In this document: one piece after another, positions 10,758 through 23,930 of the stretch
How the letters are laid out: each line of letters starts with the position of its first letter
Numbering within the stretch: position 1 is the first letter of the stretch
Translations under genes and position numbers: made by a program
Notes under the pieces: model-generated
Told to the model about the DNA's origin: nothing
What the model saw: the letters and a program-made list of their open reading frames with translations, nothing else
Database searches by the model: none
Origin: Erythroxylum novogranatense
Taxonomy: Eukaryota; Streptophyta; Magnoliopsida; Malpighiales; Erythroxylaceae
Length of the DNA: 64,000 nt
Direction of reading: 5' to 3'
Assembly (NCBI GenBank): GCA_029891385.1
Contig: JAIWQS010000137.1
Coordinates: 124,001 to 188,000, forward strand

Positions 10758-12054
10758 ATTTTTCTAAGAAAAGCTATTTTCTGAACATACTCCACTATTT
10801 TGCTTATATCTTTTCCGTCCGACATTCGATTGAGTTGATTCTTGAAGCGTTGGATTCCTAAGACAATGAATTTCATTTTTATGAAAATTTTTTGAATTTT
10901 TGAGATTAAATTGAGGGTGATTAAATTAATCAAAGTGAGTCGGGAAATTTTCCGAACATAGTTCAGTATTTTGAGAAATTCGGGAGCTATGGTGATCCAA
11001 TTGAAGTGATTCTTGAGGCGAAATAAAATTAAGATAGGAGGCTACAAATCATATGAAGAAATGAAATGTCAATTTTGCCCCTAAGACCTCCAAATTATGA
11101 ATGGAAGTTCAGATTTGAGTGCAGTTTTCAGATTAGGAATATCTGAGAGTATTTTGAGCATAACTTTTGATCTGGGAATCGAAATGAGGTGATTCTTATT
11201 TTGAATTAAACTAGAGACATAAGGCTACAATTTTTATAAAGACAACGAGTTTCAATTTTGTGTTTAAGAATGTCAAGTTCTGGATAGAAATAATTATACA
11301 TGGAAAATGTGTTAGAATATGAACATGTCGGAAATGTTTTAGCATAACTTTTGATGTAGTGCTCCGAATTGGATGATTCTTATGGCATTATGAAATTAAG
11401 ACATAGAGGAACATTTCTCTAGAAGGAAGTTTTGATAAATTCTTTCAAATTGATAGTGCGAATCAAACCCGCAAGTAAGCATGACTTTAAGCTTTGAATG
11501 GAGGGGCAACATGGTCATTTGACCTTCATTAATGACATGGCTTTAAAACACATGAGGAGATGTCGTTTTAAGCAATATAAAGCCACAAAATTGGCTGGAA
11601 AATCAGAACAAGAGGAAAGAAGAATAAGGAGAAGAGAAGAGAGGAGAAGGTCGGCCATGGAGAAAAAAGAGAGAGAAGTGAAGATTTTTGAATTTTTGAA
11701 GGGTTCAAGCATGCTTTTGAGTTGATTTCAAGGAAAAATGATGGAAAATGAAGAAAGCTTACTTTGGGAACCAAGAAATCCGAAATTTGGAGAAGGAAAG
11801 AAGGTAAGCTTCAAAATGTTCTTTGAGATTTTGATAAATTTTTGGTTGAGAAACATTGAAAAGGACTTGGGTATGTGATTTATGAAGCTAAGTTTGATGT
11901 ATATGCTTTAGGTTATGTTTAATTTTGGATGGAAATTTGTTTAAGGTTTAGGCTTAATTTTGTGTTAGAGGATTTTGTGAAATTTTGGTGTAGAATTATA
12001 GATGAGAATATGGGTTTGCGAAATATGAAATTAATTTTGAAGAAATTGTGATTT

Positions 12055-12310
12055 ATGATATTGAATTTGTGTAAATTGGTTTAGGTCAATTTTGGAAATT
12101 GGGGTTTTTAAAAATTGGAGATTTAGATAGCTTGAGTATGTGAGGAATTAATGTTTTCTAAGCTCAATTTGAGAAATTAAGTTAAATATGATATTGAATT
12201 TGAGTGAATTGGTTTAGGTCAAGTTTGGAATTTGGGGATTTTAGAAATTGGCGATTTAAATATCTTGGAATTAGTATGAATTGATGAATTATGACATCAA
12301 TTTTAAGGAT
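12055..12310 (+). repeat. Tandem duplication, period about 133 bp, in the Tek-S LTR
   Basis: The unit starting ATGATATTGAATTTG at 12055 repeats at 12188, with AATTGGTTTAGGTCAA and a following GGGG run at the same spacing in both. The copies are moderately diverged. Confidence 0.7.
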
Positions 12311-14310
12311 TAAGTTATTTATGAGGTTGAATTTTGATGAAATTGTTTTAGGGAATGTTAAATTGGAAGGAAGAAAGGAGAAATGGCTAAATTGGAGCTT
12401 GGAACAAGTTTCTGACATTAATTTGAGGTGGTAGCATATTTATATTTTGATTTGTAAGCAATATGCAATTTTTGAAAAATTAAAGAAAACAATTTTGAAA
12501 AATTAAAGAAAGCAAAACTTGGATTTTTGATAAATTATCGTTTTTGTAAATGTTTGAAAAATGTTGGTTAATAGTGGACTTATGATGTCCGAATGTGTTT
12601 TGAACAAATTTGCATCATTATATATGAATGTTTTGATAATTGCTATGTTTGTTGCATTATTGAATTGATTGAATTGTATGCATTATGTGAATGTATAAAA
12701 TCAAGTTTCAAAATGTGCCTTCGGGCAATTTGATTTATAGGTGGGAATTATGTGAAAATATGAAAATTTTCAAGAAAATCAAGATTTTGAAAAGGGCCTT
12801 CTGCAATTCAATTTTCGTTTTTGCTTATGTGTTATGTGGGTTTGGTCAGTCCTTGAGTCGATTACCATCGCCTCTATTTGTTTATAGCCTTCTCTCAAGC
12901 ATGAATCGCATTATCTTGGAATGTGCAAGACGCTCGTTAGGACCAACCCAAACCCGTTTGATGTGTTTTATATATTTGATTTATGATTTTATGTGTTTTG
13001 TGATTTGATGTGATTGCATTCATGTTTATGAAAATTTTGAGAATTTTGAGAAATGAGAGAAAGAGTTTTCAACCATGAAATTATAGAAATTTATTATGAA
13101 AAAGTTTGGAAAATTGAAAGGTTTAAAGAAAATGCTTGAAAAGTTGCAAAGTTTGAAAAAGATAAGCCTTTTGGCAAAAAGTTTATGAAAAATGATTTCA
13201 GCTTATTTTCAATTTATAAATGTGTTATCCACTGAGCCGTCGAGCTCACCCCCCCTTTTCATCCCTATCTCCAGGTATTCGAGCAGGAGATCGGATGAAA
13301 GATGGTCAAGACGTCAGTTTTGATATTTATATGTTTTTGTAATGTGTATAAGCTAGATTTGAGTAATTTGGTTTGTAAGCATTAAATTGATGATATGTAT
13401 GAATTAATGAAATTGTATCAAGACTTGAGTTATGAATTAGATTTATGTATGATTATGAAATTAGATGATGTAAGTAAATTATGGATTTATATGTTGAGCT
13501 GAGGTTCAAAGTTTGTGTATGAGTTTGGGAATGAGATTGAATTATGAGACTAGTAGATTGAATTACAATTATGAAAGTGTGTTAGAATTAGGTTTGCGTT
13601 TGTGTGTGTTGAGATCCTGGATGGAGGGTCCGGTGGATTTTGATGTTTGTGTGTTTGATTGGGAATTTTAGAAGTGTATTTTAAACCCTTGCAGGTTTTG
13701 GGTTAGGTCAAAAGTAGCCGTTATGCTGCCGAAATTTCGTTAGATGATAAGTTGAAAATAAATAAAAATAAGATTAAGATGTGTAATAATGGATTATGGG
13801 ACTTATATGATTGATAAAAAGGTTGTTATGAATTGAGAAATGGATTGAGGACACTTCCCAAGAAGAAGGAAATTGTATTCTTGATTTTGCATTAGTTTGA
13901 ATAAAGATGAGAAAAAAAAATTTATACCGGATTTGGATAGTCTAGGTTTCCAACGCGATTGTGTTTCTCTGTTCTTTGTTCTCGGATGTCGGCTCCGTTT
14001 CTTTATGTGTTGTTTCCGCTTTCGATTTGTATTCGATCCGCTTCGCTACTTTTGGTTTGATTTGATTCGATTCGCTTGGTGATCCGATTTGCTTTCGGTT
14101 TCGCCTTATGTTTCGCTTTGTGATTTCGTTTCGGTTTGTAATTTCCCTTTTGGTCGATTCGTATTCCCTTTAGTTTGTGCTTCGCTTTGCATTATGTCTT
14201 TCGCATTCCGTTTTCGTTTTGCTTTTTCGGTTGGGATCCGGTTCCCGGATCGGGTCCCAACAAAGCTTCTCTAAGTGATGCGTTAAGGTGATGGTGGATC
14301 GTCATAACCA

Positions 14311-15757
14311 CTACACTTGGTGAGTAAAGTTTCCAAAGTGCCTTGTCAACGCTCCAACCGCCCCCATTTGTTCCACAAGTACCATGGATGGAGTTCGAGA
14401 TGACCCGGCTGTCTCTACATCTGGTGGTTGGATCACGAATTCTCCATTAGCTAACGCACGAGTAACCTGCATCTTACAAAGAGCACTCATATCTAAGGTG
14501 AGGACCGTTGGTCCCGGGGTTAATAGATGATAACAATAAAGATCAAAGTCACACAATTTGACAGCAAGCAATGTTATCATAGAGCCCAAAATCAATGGAT
14601 GTGTGCGATGTGCCAAGATGTATAAAATATGTGTTATACAAAAATAACCCATATTAATGCGCATGTTATTCTGAGCACACCATAAAAGAAAGAGCTCTGC
14701 TTTAAAAATCACATGCATATTATTGGTTTTTTCTGAAAAGTTGAACGCTAGAAAATGGTGGAAAATCCTATGCACAGGATCAGTCAAAGAATTAGCCTTA
14801 GATGAGCTAGGATTATACTTTTGTGGATCGACGGACAGCATTGAATAAGTCTCTTTCTCATCATACCAATCAAGATAATCACAAAAGAATTAATGTAGGA
14901 ATAATGAGAAAGTAGAGAATCAGGTACGAAGCCTAAAACTACATTCCATTCATTGACGGACATGGAAAAATGACGTTATAAGATCCTGAATTGAATGGTA
15001 GCCGGTGTAGTGACTTCACCATCAGCAGGCATTTCAAATGCAAATGAAGTATAAAAATCCCAAACTAGTTCTTTAAAAATTGGCAGCTGCAAATCAACAA
15101 ACACACTCAATCCTAAATTATCCACCAGAGACCTAAACTGAGATTGTAAATTAAAGTAAGTCAAGCAAGATTCGTCCACATACCAACCCGAGCATATTGT
15201 TCTTCCCTTAAGTTGGTTGATCAATCAGATATCCTCGTCAGCCTCGTAGCCAAGATTTGCGTCTTGGCCGTAGGCTGTGAAGTTATTCCGTTAGATACGC
15301 GGACCACGTTTGGACCGGAAAAGGCGTCTACGCTCCTTAGGAAAGGTCTCTGTGTCAGTTTTTACCGCGCCCTCTACCACACTAGGTAGGGCGTCCTCCT
15401 CATTGGCAGTAGGGACCTCGTTTGTGTCAATAACATTCTCCTCCTCTTCACTTTCATGGACATCAATGGGTGGTGGAGGGGGTGTCGTTGGTGCCCAGCA
15501 TTTACGAGTGGAGCGTCAAAAGGGGATGGATTCTATAGGTTTAGTAGTACTACTGCTGGATTTGGTGGCTGTAGGGACATGTAGACCACGAAATCTGGGC
15601 ATGGGTATGGCGGGTGTTGGATCTCCAGTGGTGCGTGGCGTGTGCGAGTGGAGCGTCAAAGGTTGGTGTGGGCGCTGGTGCGGTTGGTGGGTGCGGACTG
15701 ATGTGGGAGGACGCAGGCGGGTCACAGGTGGATCACAAGTGGGAGGAGAAAATTAGG
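14311..15757 (-). pseudogene. Ath-X ORF3 (putative plant transposon protein / Athila third ORF), broken
   Basis: Two frame-shifted pieces, 15224-14976 (82 aa) and 14841-14311 (176 aa), carry a pattern I recognise from the protein encoded downstream of pol in Athila/Calypso-type elements: the FYTSFAFE-type segment after LGLSVFVDLQLPIFKELV, then RINMGYFCITHILYILAHRTHPLILGSMITLL read as a helical core. A proline/threonine-rich upstream part (15225-15757) is interrupted by stops. Athila third ORFs are often called env-like, but I see no clear signal peptide or transmembrane layout, so that role is not claimed. Solo LTR Ath-S lies just upstream. Confidence 0.55.
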
Positions 15758-15762
15758 GATTT

Positions 15763-17852
15763 TGATGTAGTTCTGCAAGTTCACGGGTCTCAAGTAGTAC
15801 AGTATAATATCGTCCCACAGGGAGTAATTGTGTAAGTACTAGGCTTGGATCACTCAATTAATTGGATTAGCGATTGTGTAAGAAAGGGAATTAAAATAAG
15901 AAATTGAACTAGAAAAAAAATAACAAAATTAAAGCTAAAGAAAATTTGCGAATATTTCTAGGGGTTTTTCCGGATGGAATGTGGTAAGCTTCAAGGATGG
16001 TTCCACTTTTAGCTTTTTCTATGGACTTTATCTGGATTAATTTATTAGGCAAAATTTGGTTGATAGAAAGTTGAGCCTAGAGTTTCTTAGATCCTTTTTC
16101 AAGGTATGAAACAAAGTGTTACGCAATAATCATAGTCTATTATCGTAGCCTAGCAATCAAGCATAACTCATTAAGATCTTTGCTAACCTGATTTTCTCTC
16201 ATAAATTCAGTTTATGTCTAAATCTAAAATTTATAAGTTCCCTGTTTAGAGTTCCATTATCAATTTTCACGAATCGATTCTTCAATTAACAACTATCGTC
16301 AAGTAATGGTTGGCCAAACACAATACTAGCAATATCAATTTCAAAACAGAGAAATCAAAACCAAAAATCCATACAAATAAATCAACCGAGATTTAATCCA
16401 TAAAATTAGCTAAAAGCTTCAGCCCAACCTTGAAACTTTGGGGAAGCTACTCACTCATGGTAGGATGAAAACACAAACATTAAAGTCAACAAACATCATA
16501 TGAGACACTAAATAATAAACAGAGGATAAATGGGTTTTCGGGTCTCCCTTTCTGCGTTTATTATTTTGCGCCTCTCCCTAATGTTGCGTCCCTGCGTGGA
16601 GTCTTCAAGCTGATGGTGTGTGCGTTGTTGCTTCTAATGTTCACTACTGATTGCGTGATATCCCACCAGCTGCTTCAATCCTGTTGAGCTTCTTGTGTTT
16701 TATGTTATTTCCCAACTCCTCTTAGTGTAACGTTGTTGCTTCAATGTAGCGTGAGTGTTGGATAATCAATGAAGAATGAATCCTTGATGAGACTCTTGGT
16801 CTCTCACGTATACCCCACTCTGGGTGTTGTAAAGTTGATAGCCCTCTTGGTTTGTAACGTTGATAGCAAAGTGAGTCCAAGTGAGTGGAGTGTTTATGCT
16901 TTTGAGTGGAGAGTATTTTGTAAAGAAAAGTGGAGCCCCCCTCTTATCCAAGTGAGTGGAGAGAATAATAAAATGATAATGAGTGAGTCCCTCCTTTAAT
17001 TTGCGTGAATTGGATGTAGAGTGAGTCCCTCAAAGAGTGTGTGTCTAAGATGATTGTAGCGTTAGTGCTTGGTGGAGCCCTTGCGTGAGTTTCTCCCTTC
17101 TCTCCAAGTGAAGTTCGTTTTCTTCTGGTGGGCCTCCTTAAGCTGTAACGTTATTTCCTTTTGCTTCTCCTTGGATGTCCACGCCACCCTCTCCTCACAG
17201 TGGTGGGTCACGCTTCTGCCTTTGTCTAATGTAGCTCCCTTTTTGTTGATTTTATGTCCACCAGCTGTTGCAAATTCACGCCTCTCCTCTAGCCAATTGA
17301 AAATAGCGTGATTGGCTTTGGCTTTTTCATGTTGGTGGAGCCTCTATTGCATGCTTGTTTTGACAATTTTATTTGCTCCTATTAATGCTGCATGCGTTGT
17401 GTGTGTCTTGTCTAGGTGAGTCAAGTATAAAGGTTGCTTGTTTTGGAAGGATATGCTGGCAGCTTCAATGTTTTCAGCTATCCTTGTTGATCTCCTCTAC
17501 TGGTGTCCCCCTTTTTCTGCATGGGTGGTGGGGCTCTCTCCAGATGTTGTGTCCTCTTTAATTTAAAAACTTCCCAAAACTAAAACCATGTTTTTTTCAT
17601 TTGCTGGCTTCCTCTACGACAACGTTTTGGACAACCCTTAATGTTGCATTTTCTCCTTTTATTTTTCCTTGACTGTTGTGGTCTTTTATAGTTAAAACTA
17701 GGTGCATTTCCTACAAATTAAACAGGACAATTATAAATGCAAATTTAGGCGAACCAAGCAATTTAGCAAGAAAAATATATATATAACCCAATAATTAATC
17801 CAAAAATTAAGGGAAAATGTCATTAATTCTAATGATAAAAATGCCTTTAACA
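15763..17852 (-). mobile_element. Ath-S: solo LTR of an Athila-type element, 2.09 kb
   Basis: Plus-strand termini are TGATGTAGTTC at 15763 and CTTTAACA at 17852, flanked by a perfect duplication GATTT (15758-15762 and 17853-17857). The minus-strand start (TGTTAAAGGCATTTTTATCATT) and end (GACGATATTATACTGTACTAC, then GTGAACTTGC) are homologous to the Ath-F LTR, so it is a related but shorter family member (2.09 versus 2.57 kb). No PBS or PPT adjoins it, as expected for a solo LTR. It interrupts Ath-X between the integrase tail and ORF3. Confidence 0.88.
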
Positions 17853-18115
17853 GATTTGGGGGGGGGGAATTAGGGATTTAGGCAAATTTGGGAGAGAGTG
17901 GAACGGTGTCGTGTGGGTGAGGAAAAAAGGTTTTTTTTAAGCACCAACAACTGAGCAAACTATACCGTCCTGCAAGGCAATAAAAAACTCTTGACCAAGT
18001 GATATTCATCAAAATGTTGGAACATAATATTAAAAGAAAATGTTGAAAAACAAGAAAATTGACAAAATTATGAACAACTAAAAATGAAAAGATGAAAAAT
18101 AAAATGAAATCAAAT

Positions 18116-18137
18116 CTTGGGTTGCCTCCCAAGAAGC
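18116..18137 (-). promoter_or_regulatory. Conserved hairpin at the end of Ath-X pol
   Basis: The minus strand carries CTTGGG-AGGCAA-CCCAAG preceded by GCTT. The identical 22 nt occur in Ath-F at 58829-58850, although the flanking coding sequences are strongly diverged. Confidence 0.7.
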
Positions 18138-18204
18138 ACGTTTGTTTAACGTCGTTAGCCCGACACGGACCCCATTCAGTTATATGAAGGTTCATTCAAA
18201 GTAT

Positions 18205-18500
18205 TAACTTCCACGGATTGGGGCTGAAATCCTTCGTAAAATGGTTTCAAATGATGGCCATTCACCTTAAAAATCTTTTTCGTTTCCATACTTTGAACAT
18301 CCACAGCACCGTACGGATAAATTTTGTGACTAAAAAAGGTCCAATCCACTTGGATCGCAATTTCCCTGCAAAAAGTTTCAAAGTTGAATTAAATAAAAGT
18401 ACCTTCTATCCGACTGTAAACTGCTTCTCGGCAAGCTGCTTGTCGTGAAAAATTTTAGTTTTGGCCTTGTACGTAACAGCGTTGTCGAAAGCATGGTTTC
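18205..18500 (-). pseudogene. Ath-X integrase C-terminus fragment
   Basis: Frames on the minus strand give FHDKQLAEKQF, then [26 protein letters not shown], then a frameshifted [13 protein letters not shown] end. This is the C-terminal tail of Ty3/gypsy integrase and aligns with Ath-F 58388-58786 ([27 protein letters not shown]). There is a stop codon and at least one frameshift. The upstream pol is absent because the sequence changes abruptly to the Tek-B LTR at 18505. Confidence 0.75.
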
Positions 18501-18504
18501 GTAG

Positions 18505-21500
18505 TTTTCCAATTTATTTCGGTGTTGTGACCGAGCGCTAAACTGTCCCAATCAGGGCACATTAATCGTTGAGCTTGAGGCTCCGAATCACTACTGTCCC
18601 AATATGGGCGCATTAATCATTGAGCCTGAGGCTCTGAATCACTATAGGCTCGAGGCCCGAATACATTGAGCTTTTAGCTCTCGGTGGCTGCTCCGATCAC
18701 AACTTTCATTTACTAATCACGCATTCATGCATAGAATGCATATGTCGCAATGAAGTAAGGTCAACATCACAATCAATCCCAAATTATCACATTCAAATAA
18801 ACAGTTCACAATTAATCACATTAAAATCACGATCACATTGAATCACATTTAAAGCACGGAGGTCCCAAATTCTCAAACAAATAGCACTTCCATGTCATAA
18901 TCTCCCAATACATCGGGCCTTCTGTCCGGAATCCAATCATAAACAATTCACAAACCCACCATTATTCTCCACAAAATTATAAGCGCAAAATTATAAACAA
19001 ATAATAATTGAGAAACCATCTAGATCACTCATCATTTGCTTCCGAAGCTAATGCCTAGAAGTCTCGACAACGTCTGTGGGTTAACGTTCCAAATGCGCCA
19101 GTAAAACAGTCAAAATATTCAAACATTACCAAATGTACAATCAGAAATATTTAATAATGCACATGTATGCATGTTCGTGACATTCCCAACATTATACCAA
19201 AAATTCCCGCCACAATATTTTCCTCTAAATTTTAGAAACTCATTGACACCGAAATCACTCAATTCGGACCTCTATAGGTCCAATTATTGCTAAAACTGAG
19301 ACTGTACACTATGCCCAATGTCACTCCAGAAATTGAACATCTTAGGGACTGAACAGAAATTAGATTCCTTCAAATAACTTGTAGCCCCATGTCTCTAGTT
19401 TAATTAGGAACAAGAATCACCTCATTTGGATCTCTACAGATTGAGATATCACCAAAATACTGAAGTATGGTCAGACTTTTCCAACCAATCCTCTCACTTT
19501 GATCTAATAAATCCTTTTCAATTTAATCTCAAAATCTATAAATTTTTATTGAGAGGTAGAGGATTGTCTTAGGAAATCAACGCTTCAAAAATCAGATCAA
19601 TCAGAGGTCGGATGGAAAAGTTATAAGTAAAAGAGTGAAGAGAGGTCGGGTCAGGAAAACATGACTACTAATGTATGTAAAAATTACATGCATCACCGAC
19701 TAGTCGAAGACCTCCTAATCACTAAGTCATCTCGATGGTTGACACGAAAACTCGGTCTTTTCTTTTTCCGACAACCCAACTTCCCAATTCATAACTTCTT
19801 ACTCAGAACTCCAAATTGAACAAACTTGGTATCAATGGAAAGCTAAAAGAAAAATCTACAAATTCTTTGAGAGATTAAGAACCAAATCTGCCTCTAAAGT
19901 GGTCAAAAACCACCTCAAAGTATCTATCAGATAAATCTCATCCTACACAGTGACAGAAACACTAAACATCATAATTCTCTATTCCATTGTCCAAAAATCA
20001 CAAATGAGGTCTCATTGGAAAGATCACAGAAAATCCTACAAGTTTCATGAAGATCTCACAAACCAATTTCACCTCTAGGGGTGTCAAAAATGCAATCCAA
20101 GCTACTGCCTTCACATTAACATTCGCAATAGTACAAAACAATACAACATTTTTCCTAAAATCATATCTTCCCATCCCCTTTGCCAAAAATTCCAAGTTGT
20201 ATACCAAAAGAAATATAAAAACATATTCTACAACTTCCATTAACAACTTGGAAGCAAATTCAACCTTTAAACAAATCAAATTCTCAATCAAAGTTTCTGC
20301 CTATATAAGTCATTCTCAACAGTAACACAATCTTCTACAAAGCATATCTTCCTATTCCATTATCAAAAAATTACATACTCTATATCACTGAAAAGATCAG
20401 AAAATATGTTAACATTCTCATGAAGGACTTAGAACCAAATTCCATCTCTAACTAGATCAAATTCTCCCATTATTGTGGCTGTCCTGTTAAAGAGTGTTAA
20501 GACAACATAGAACCTAAACCATGTCCAAACTTTAAAAATTCATAACTTACAATCCCTACATCCAAAATTTGCATAATATACCTCATTACAAAGCTAAGAC
20601 ATTAATCTACAACTTTACATAAGATCAATTGAGCTAATTTAAACCATAACAGTCCAAAATTGGTGTCAGAACACAGAAATCACAAATCTTATACACTTAG
20701 AGACATCTACACACAAAACACATTAATCTTTGAAAAACCATCTGAAAGTTAACAAGCCATAATTTCCAACCTATAAATCGAAAAATATCATACTTTATGG
20801 CAATACAAAGCTAACAAGAAAATATACAACTTTCATGAAGATCAATATTACAAAATCTGTCTACGTTGACCTAGAGAAATTTCCCAAGTTTCTGGTCACA
20901 AAATCGTCAATTTTAGCCTCAACACTATTCACCCTGCACATATGTCACACTTTCCAAGCAAAATTCAAAACCCATCAAGCCATAATTGGACAGAACTTCC
21001 TTCATAAGAATTCTAGCCAAACTTCTCAAGTTTAATTTAAGCTAAACCTCATCTCAATAGCATAACCACATGAAAAGTTTTGATGAAAACATTGGAACAT
21101 ACACAAATTCAATTTTCCAAATTTATAACCTAACTCACATCCTACATCTTCCATACCATTTCTAACCCAAATAACATTCAATTTACTCCATACATGCACC
21201 ATAAACAAGTCACAACCTTTTCTTGAACACAAGTCCACAAATTTGCAGCAACTACACTCAACCATCTCCCATTAATAAACACTCATTTAACAACCATACA
21301 ATCCATCCAAAATAACTTAATTCATCTCATTTATTAACTTCTAATTCATCATTCACCAAGCATCAATCAATCAAAGACTTAACATACCCATATAGTCAAA
21401 GCACAACTTCATGCAATTAATGCACAAGATGTCATAATTAATGCATTAACCAACATAAAACATAGTACTTACCTAATTAAGCTCCCACTTTCTTCAATTT

Positions 21501-22295
21501 CTCAAACACAACTACAATTCCTCTTCCTCCCCACATACACGATTATCACCCTCAAAGCTTAGGTTGGTGTTTCTTTGTGAGCAAGGAGGAGAAAGCAAGT
21601 AGCATAGGAGAGGTTTCTTGTGTGGGTGAAGGTGATAGCAATTCCAACTAAAAGAAGGAAAAAAATCAATGAAAAAGGAGGAGAAATGGAGAGTTTCGGT
21701 TGGAGGAAGAAACAAGGATTTTGTGTCTTAATTGTGGAAGTCTCGAGAATGACTAGAAAGAAAGGGCTTTTAATAAAAACAAAGCAAGGCATGGTAGGCA
21801 AGTGACACGTGTCACTTGCCACATGTCAATCCCTCAAATTTTCATTTAATTTCCTTCCAATTTCTAGTCCAATTTCTCCCAAAATTCCAATGGCTCAAAA
21901 TTAATAATTCCTAAAATCATGCATCTAATTTTTTCGGTGCCATTGACGATCAAGCTTCGAGATCGAAACTACTCAATCCCCCACTTGGCAATTTTTTTGG
22001 TCCGAAAAGGTATCCCGAAAAATTTCAGAAAAATTTCTAAAATTAAAAAAAAATGTAAAGCACAGAAAAATCCACTCCAATTCAATTTTCAAGCACTAAA
22101 TCATATGTTTTTTACAATAAACACATATGCTGGGAAATGTCATGAATGCATGTACAATCATGTGCATATACAAAAATTACAATTTATGCATTAATGGAGG
22201 CGATATTATGCATGAACATGCCAAGACTAGTTTACACACTCATAACCCATCCCAAATTACTATTTTACCCTTTCCATCGGTGATGGGACGTTACA
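18505..22295 (-). repeat. Tek-B 3' LTR
   Basis: It matches 43565-48128 nearly base for base, except that 20111-20846 here is replaced by Ath-E in the other copy. It starts abruptly at 18505 where Ath-X integrase stops, so the plus-strand left 640 bp (42927-43564 in the sister) was deleted. Open frames in it, such as 20047-20325, are not genes. Confidence 0.88.
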
Positions 22296-23930
22296 ACTCT
22301 CCCCTCCTAACAAAAATTTCATCCTCGAAATTCATTTTTGATACTGAAGGAGGTAGGGGTACTGTTATCTCATACACTCCTCCGTTTCCTATTAATTCTT
22401 TGTTTAGATATCATACTTCCACAATTATGTCCTTGATGAGTTTCAAAATAGTCAACTCTTTACTTCCAGTTTCAATGCCACATATATCGGATTATAATAA
22501 TACTAACCATAAAATCACTCATCATGCCTTAGTCCCATTTTTGCCATCATTTTATATAGACTACTTTATGTCACCCTTAACTTCCCTTATTACCTTTGTA
22601 TCTCATCTAACTACACCTTGGCACAGGTGATTCACTCAAAATCTTTCTCCATATAGTCACAACTTCGATGTAATCTACGAAAATCCATTCGTCTATCAAA
22701 ACCACTTTATTCTAATTTTCAATTCATTTCACTCACTAACAGTATCCCAAATTTGTTCTGACTTTTACTCAGGGTGATCGACTCTTTTTTTCGTCTCACC
22801 AAAATAATGACGATTTTGCCTGTAGTCACTTTGCACTATACATTAATCTTAATCTTATATGCTGAAGCATTCCAGATATATAAGCTTTATAACTGTCTCC
22901 TATGGTCAAGACTACAAGGAAATCGAACATATAATCACTTAGTCCGATATTCGTAGCCGCCAATTGCTCTTTCGAGGTACACTAGTACACATACTTTATT
23001 CCATCAAAATTTCTCAAATCCTCAATTTGGGCTTTCCTAATCCCTTTTTGCAAAACTGTTGTTACTTTTCCATAACTAATACGATTTCCTTTTTGCTCCA
23101 TTTTAAGTCATCATTATACCCTCTTTATTTCACTAGATTGAGTAACCTAGTATCCATATATGTGGTACTCTGCTATGAAATGGTCTATTCGATACTGTTG
23201 ATTGAAACATTAGCTTTATTAGGACAGGTCTCTCTACATGATCCTTTCAATCCTTTCCAATTCCAGTCTTACCTAATCTCTATATGTTTCTTTTCACATC
23301 ATGATTCCAAGTTTTCAAACCAACTGATATTGCATAAAATTTCAAGTCATGTATTTAGCTCATGAAGCTATAATTGTCTCTAGGTACACAAAATCACCTT
23401 ATACATTTCAACCAATTCCCTCTTGATCTCGATTGGGAACCTCTATTGTATATAATACAAAATCTCCAATTCCAAATGGCATACTTAACACGATATTTAT
23501 TTTGTTTTCATTTATCACTGACGTGCTAAACATGTAAAATTTCATCTTTTTCCCCTAAACATGTAAAATTTCATCTTCATTTTTTTTTCAATATGATCAT
23601 AGTCACTCATTGATCTCATGTTGCTTGGATCACATTAACCTTCAATAACATAATCCTATCGGGGTATAGTTAACTCCAATAGATATAACCTCAAACTCAT
23701 TGTGCTTATAGTTAGTTCATGTAATTCCTTGAGTAACTAATTCCTCAGTGCAGTAGTATTATCACATGCTATCCCCAATTTTTCATTGAACTCCCTTTTT
23801 CTCGATGGATTCCAGCAGTTCTTTCAATTTCCCGATGATTCCATATTGACTTATTCTAATGTTTGTTCATTCATACCTGTTGCTCCACACATTTCAATCT
23901 ATCAACAACCAGAACTTCCTGTGTTGGAAA
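22296..23930 (-). other. Tek-B interior, 3' side
   Basis: It begins with the PPT (plus strand ACTCTCCCCTCCT). The segment beyond resembles the usual GATGAAATTTTTGTTAGGAGGG 3' end of Tekay elements only over its first 40 bp. No integrase or chromodomain can be read in any frame through 23930. Confidence 0.5.

Larger units (their letters stand above)
9775..14262 (+). mobile_element. Tek-S: solo LTR of a Tekay/Del-type gypsy element, 4.49 kb
   Basis: The termini are TGTTGGACCCC at 9775 and GGGTCCCAACA at 14262, flanked by a perfect 5-bp duplication AAGCT (9770-9774 and 14263-14267). No internal domain is present, so this is a product of LTR-LTR recombination. Large stretches are homologous to the Tek-B and Tek-A LTRs, for example the CTTTTCC...TCCGAC...TTCTTGAAGCG block at about 10815-10850. 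It sits between ORF3 and the 3' end of Ath-X. Open frames within it (12691-13008, 13897-14274) are low-complexity and not considered genes. Confidence 0.9.

Noticed and set aside
13897..14274. Two 61-codon phenylalanine/arginine-rich frames
   Set aside because: They come from a pyrimidine-rich TTTCG-repeat tract near the Tek-S LTR end, not from a gene.
15310..15835. Plus-strand glycine/valine-rich frames of 148 and 73 codons
   Set aside because: Antisense to the proline/threonine-rich upstream part of Ath-X ORF3, partly running into the Ath-S LTR.
17853..17880. Run of ten G next to the Ath-S LTR, first taken as its PPT
   Set aside because: It is on the wrong strand for a minus-oriented element, and the GATTT duplication shows that Ath-S is a solo LTR without a PPT.
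22127..23365. Several plus-strand open frames of 70-167 codons
   Set aside because: They lie antisense in Tek-B LTR or interior, are rich in F, L, S and H as AT-rich antisense DNA gives, and resemble no family.
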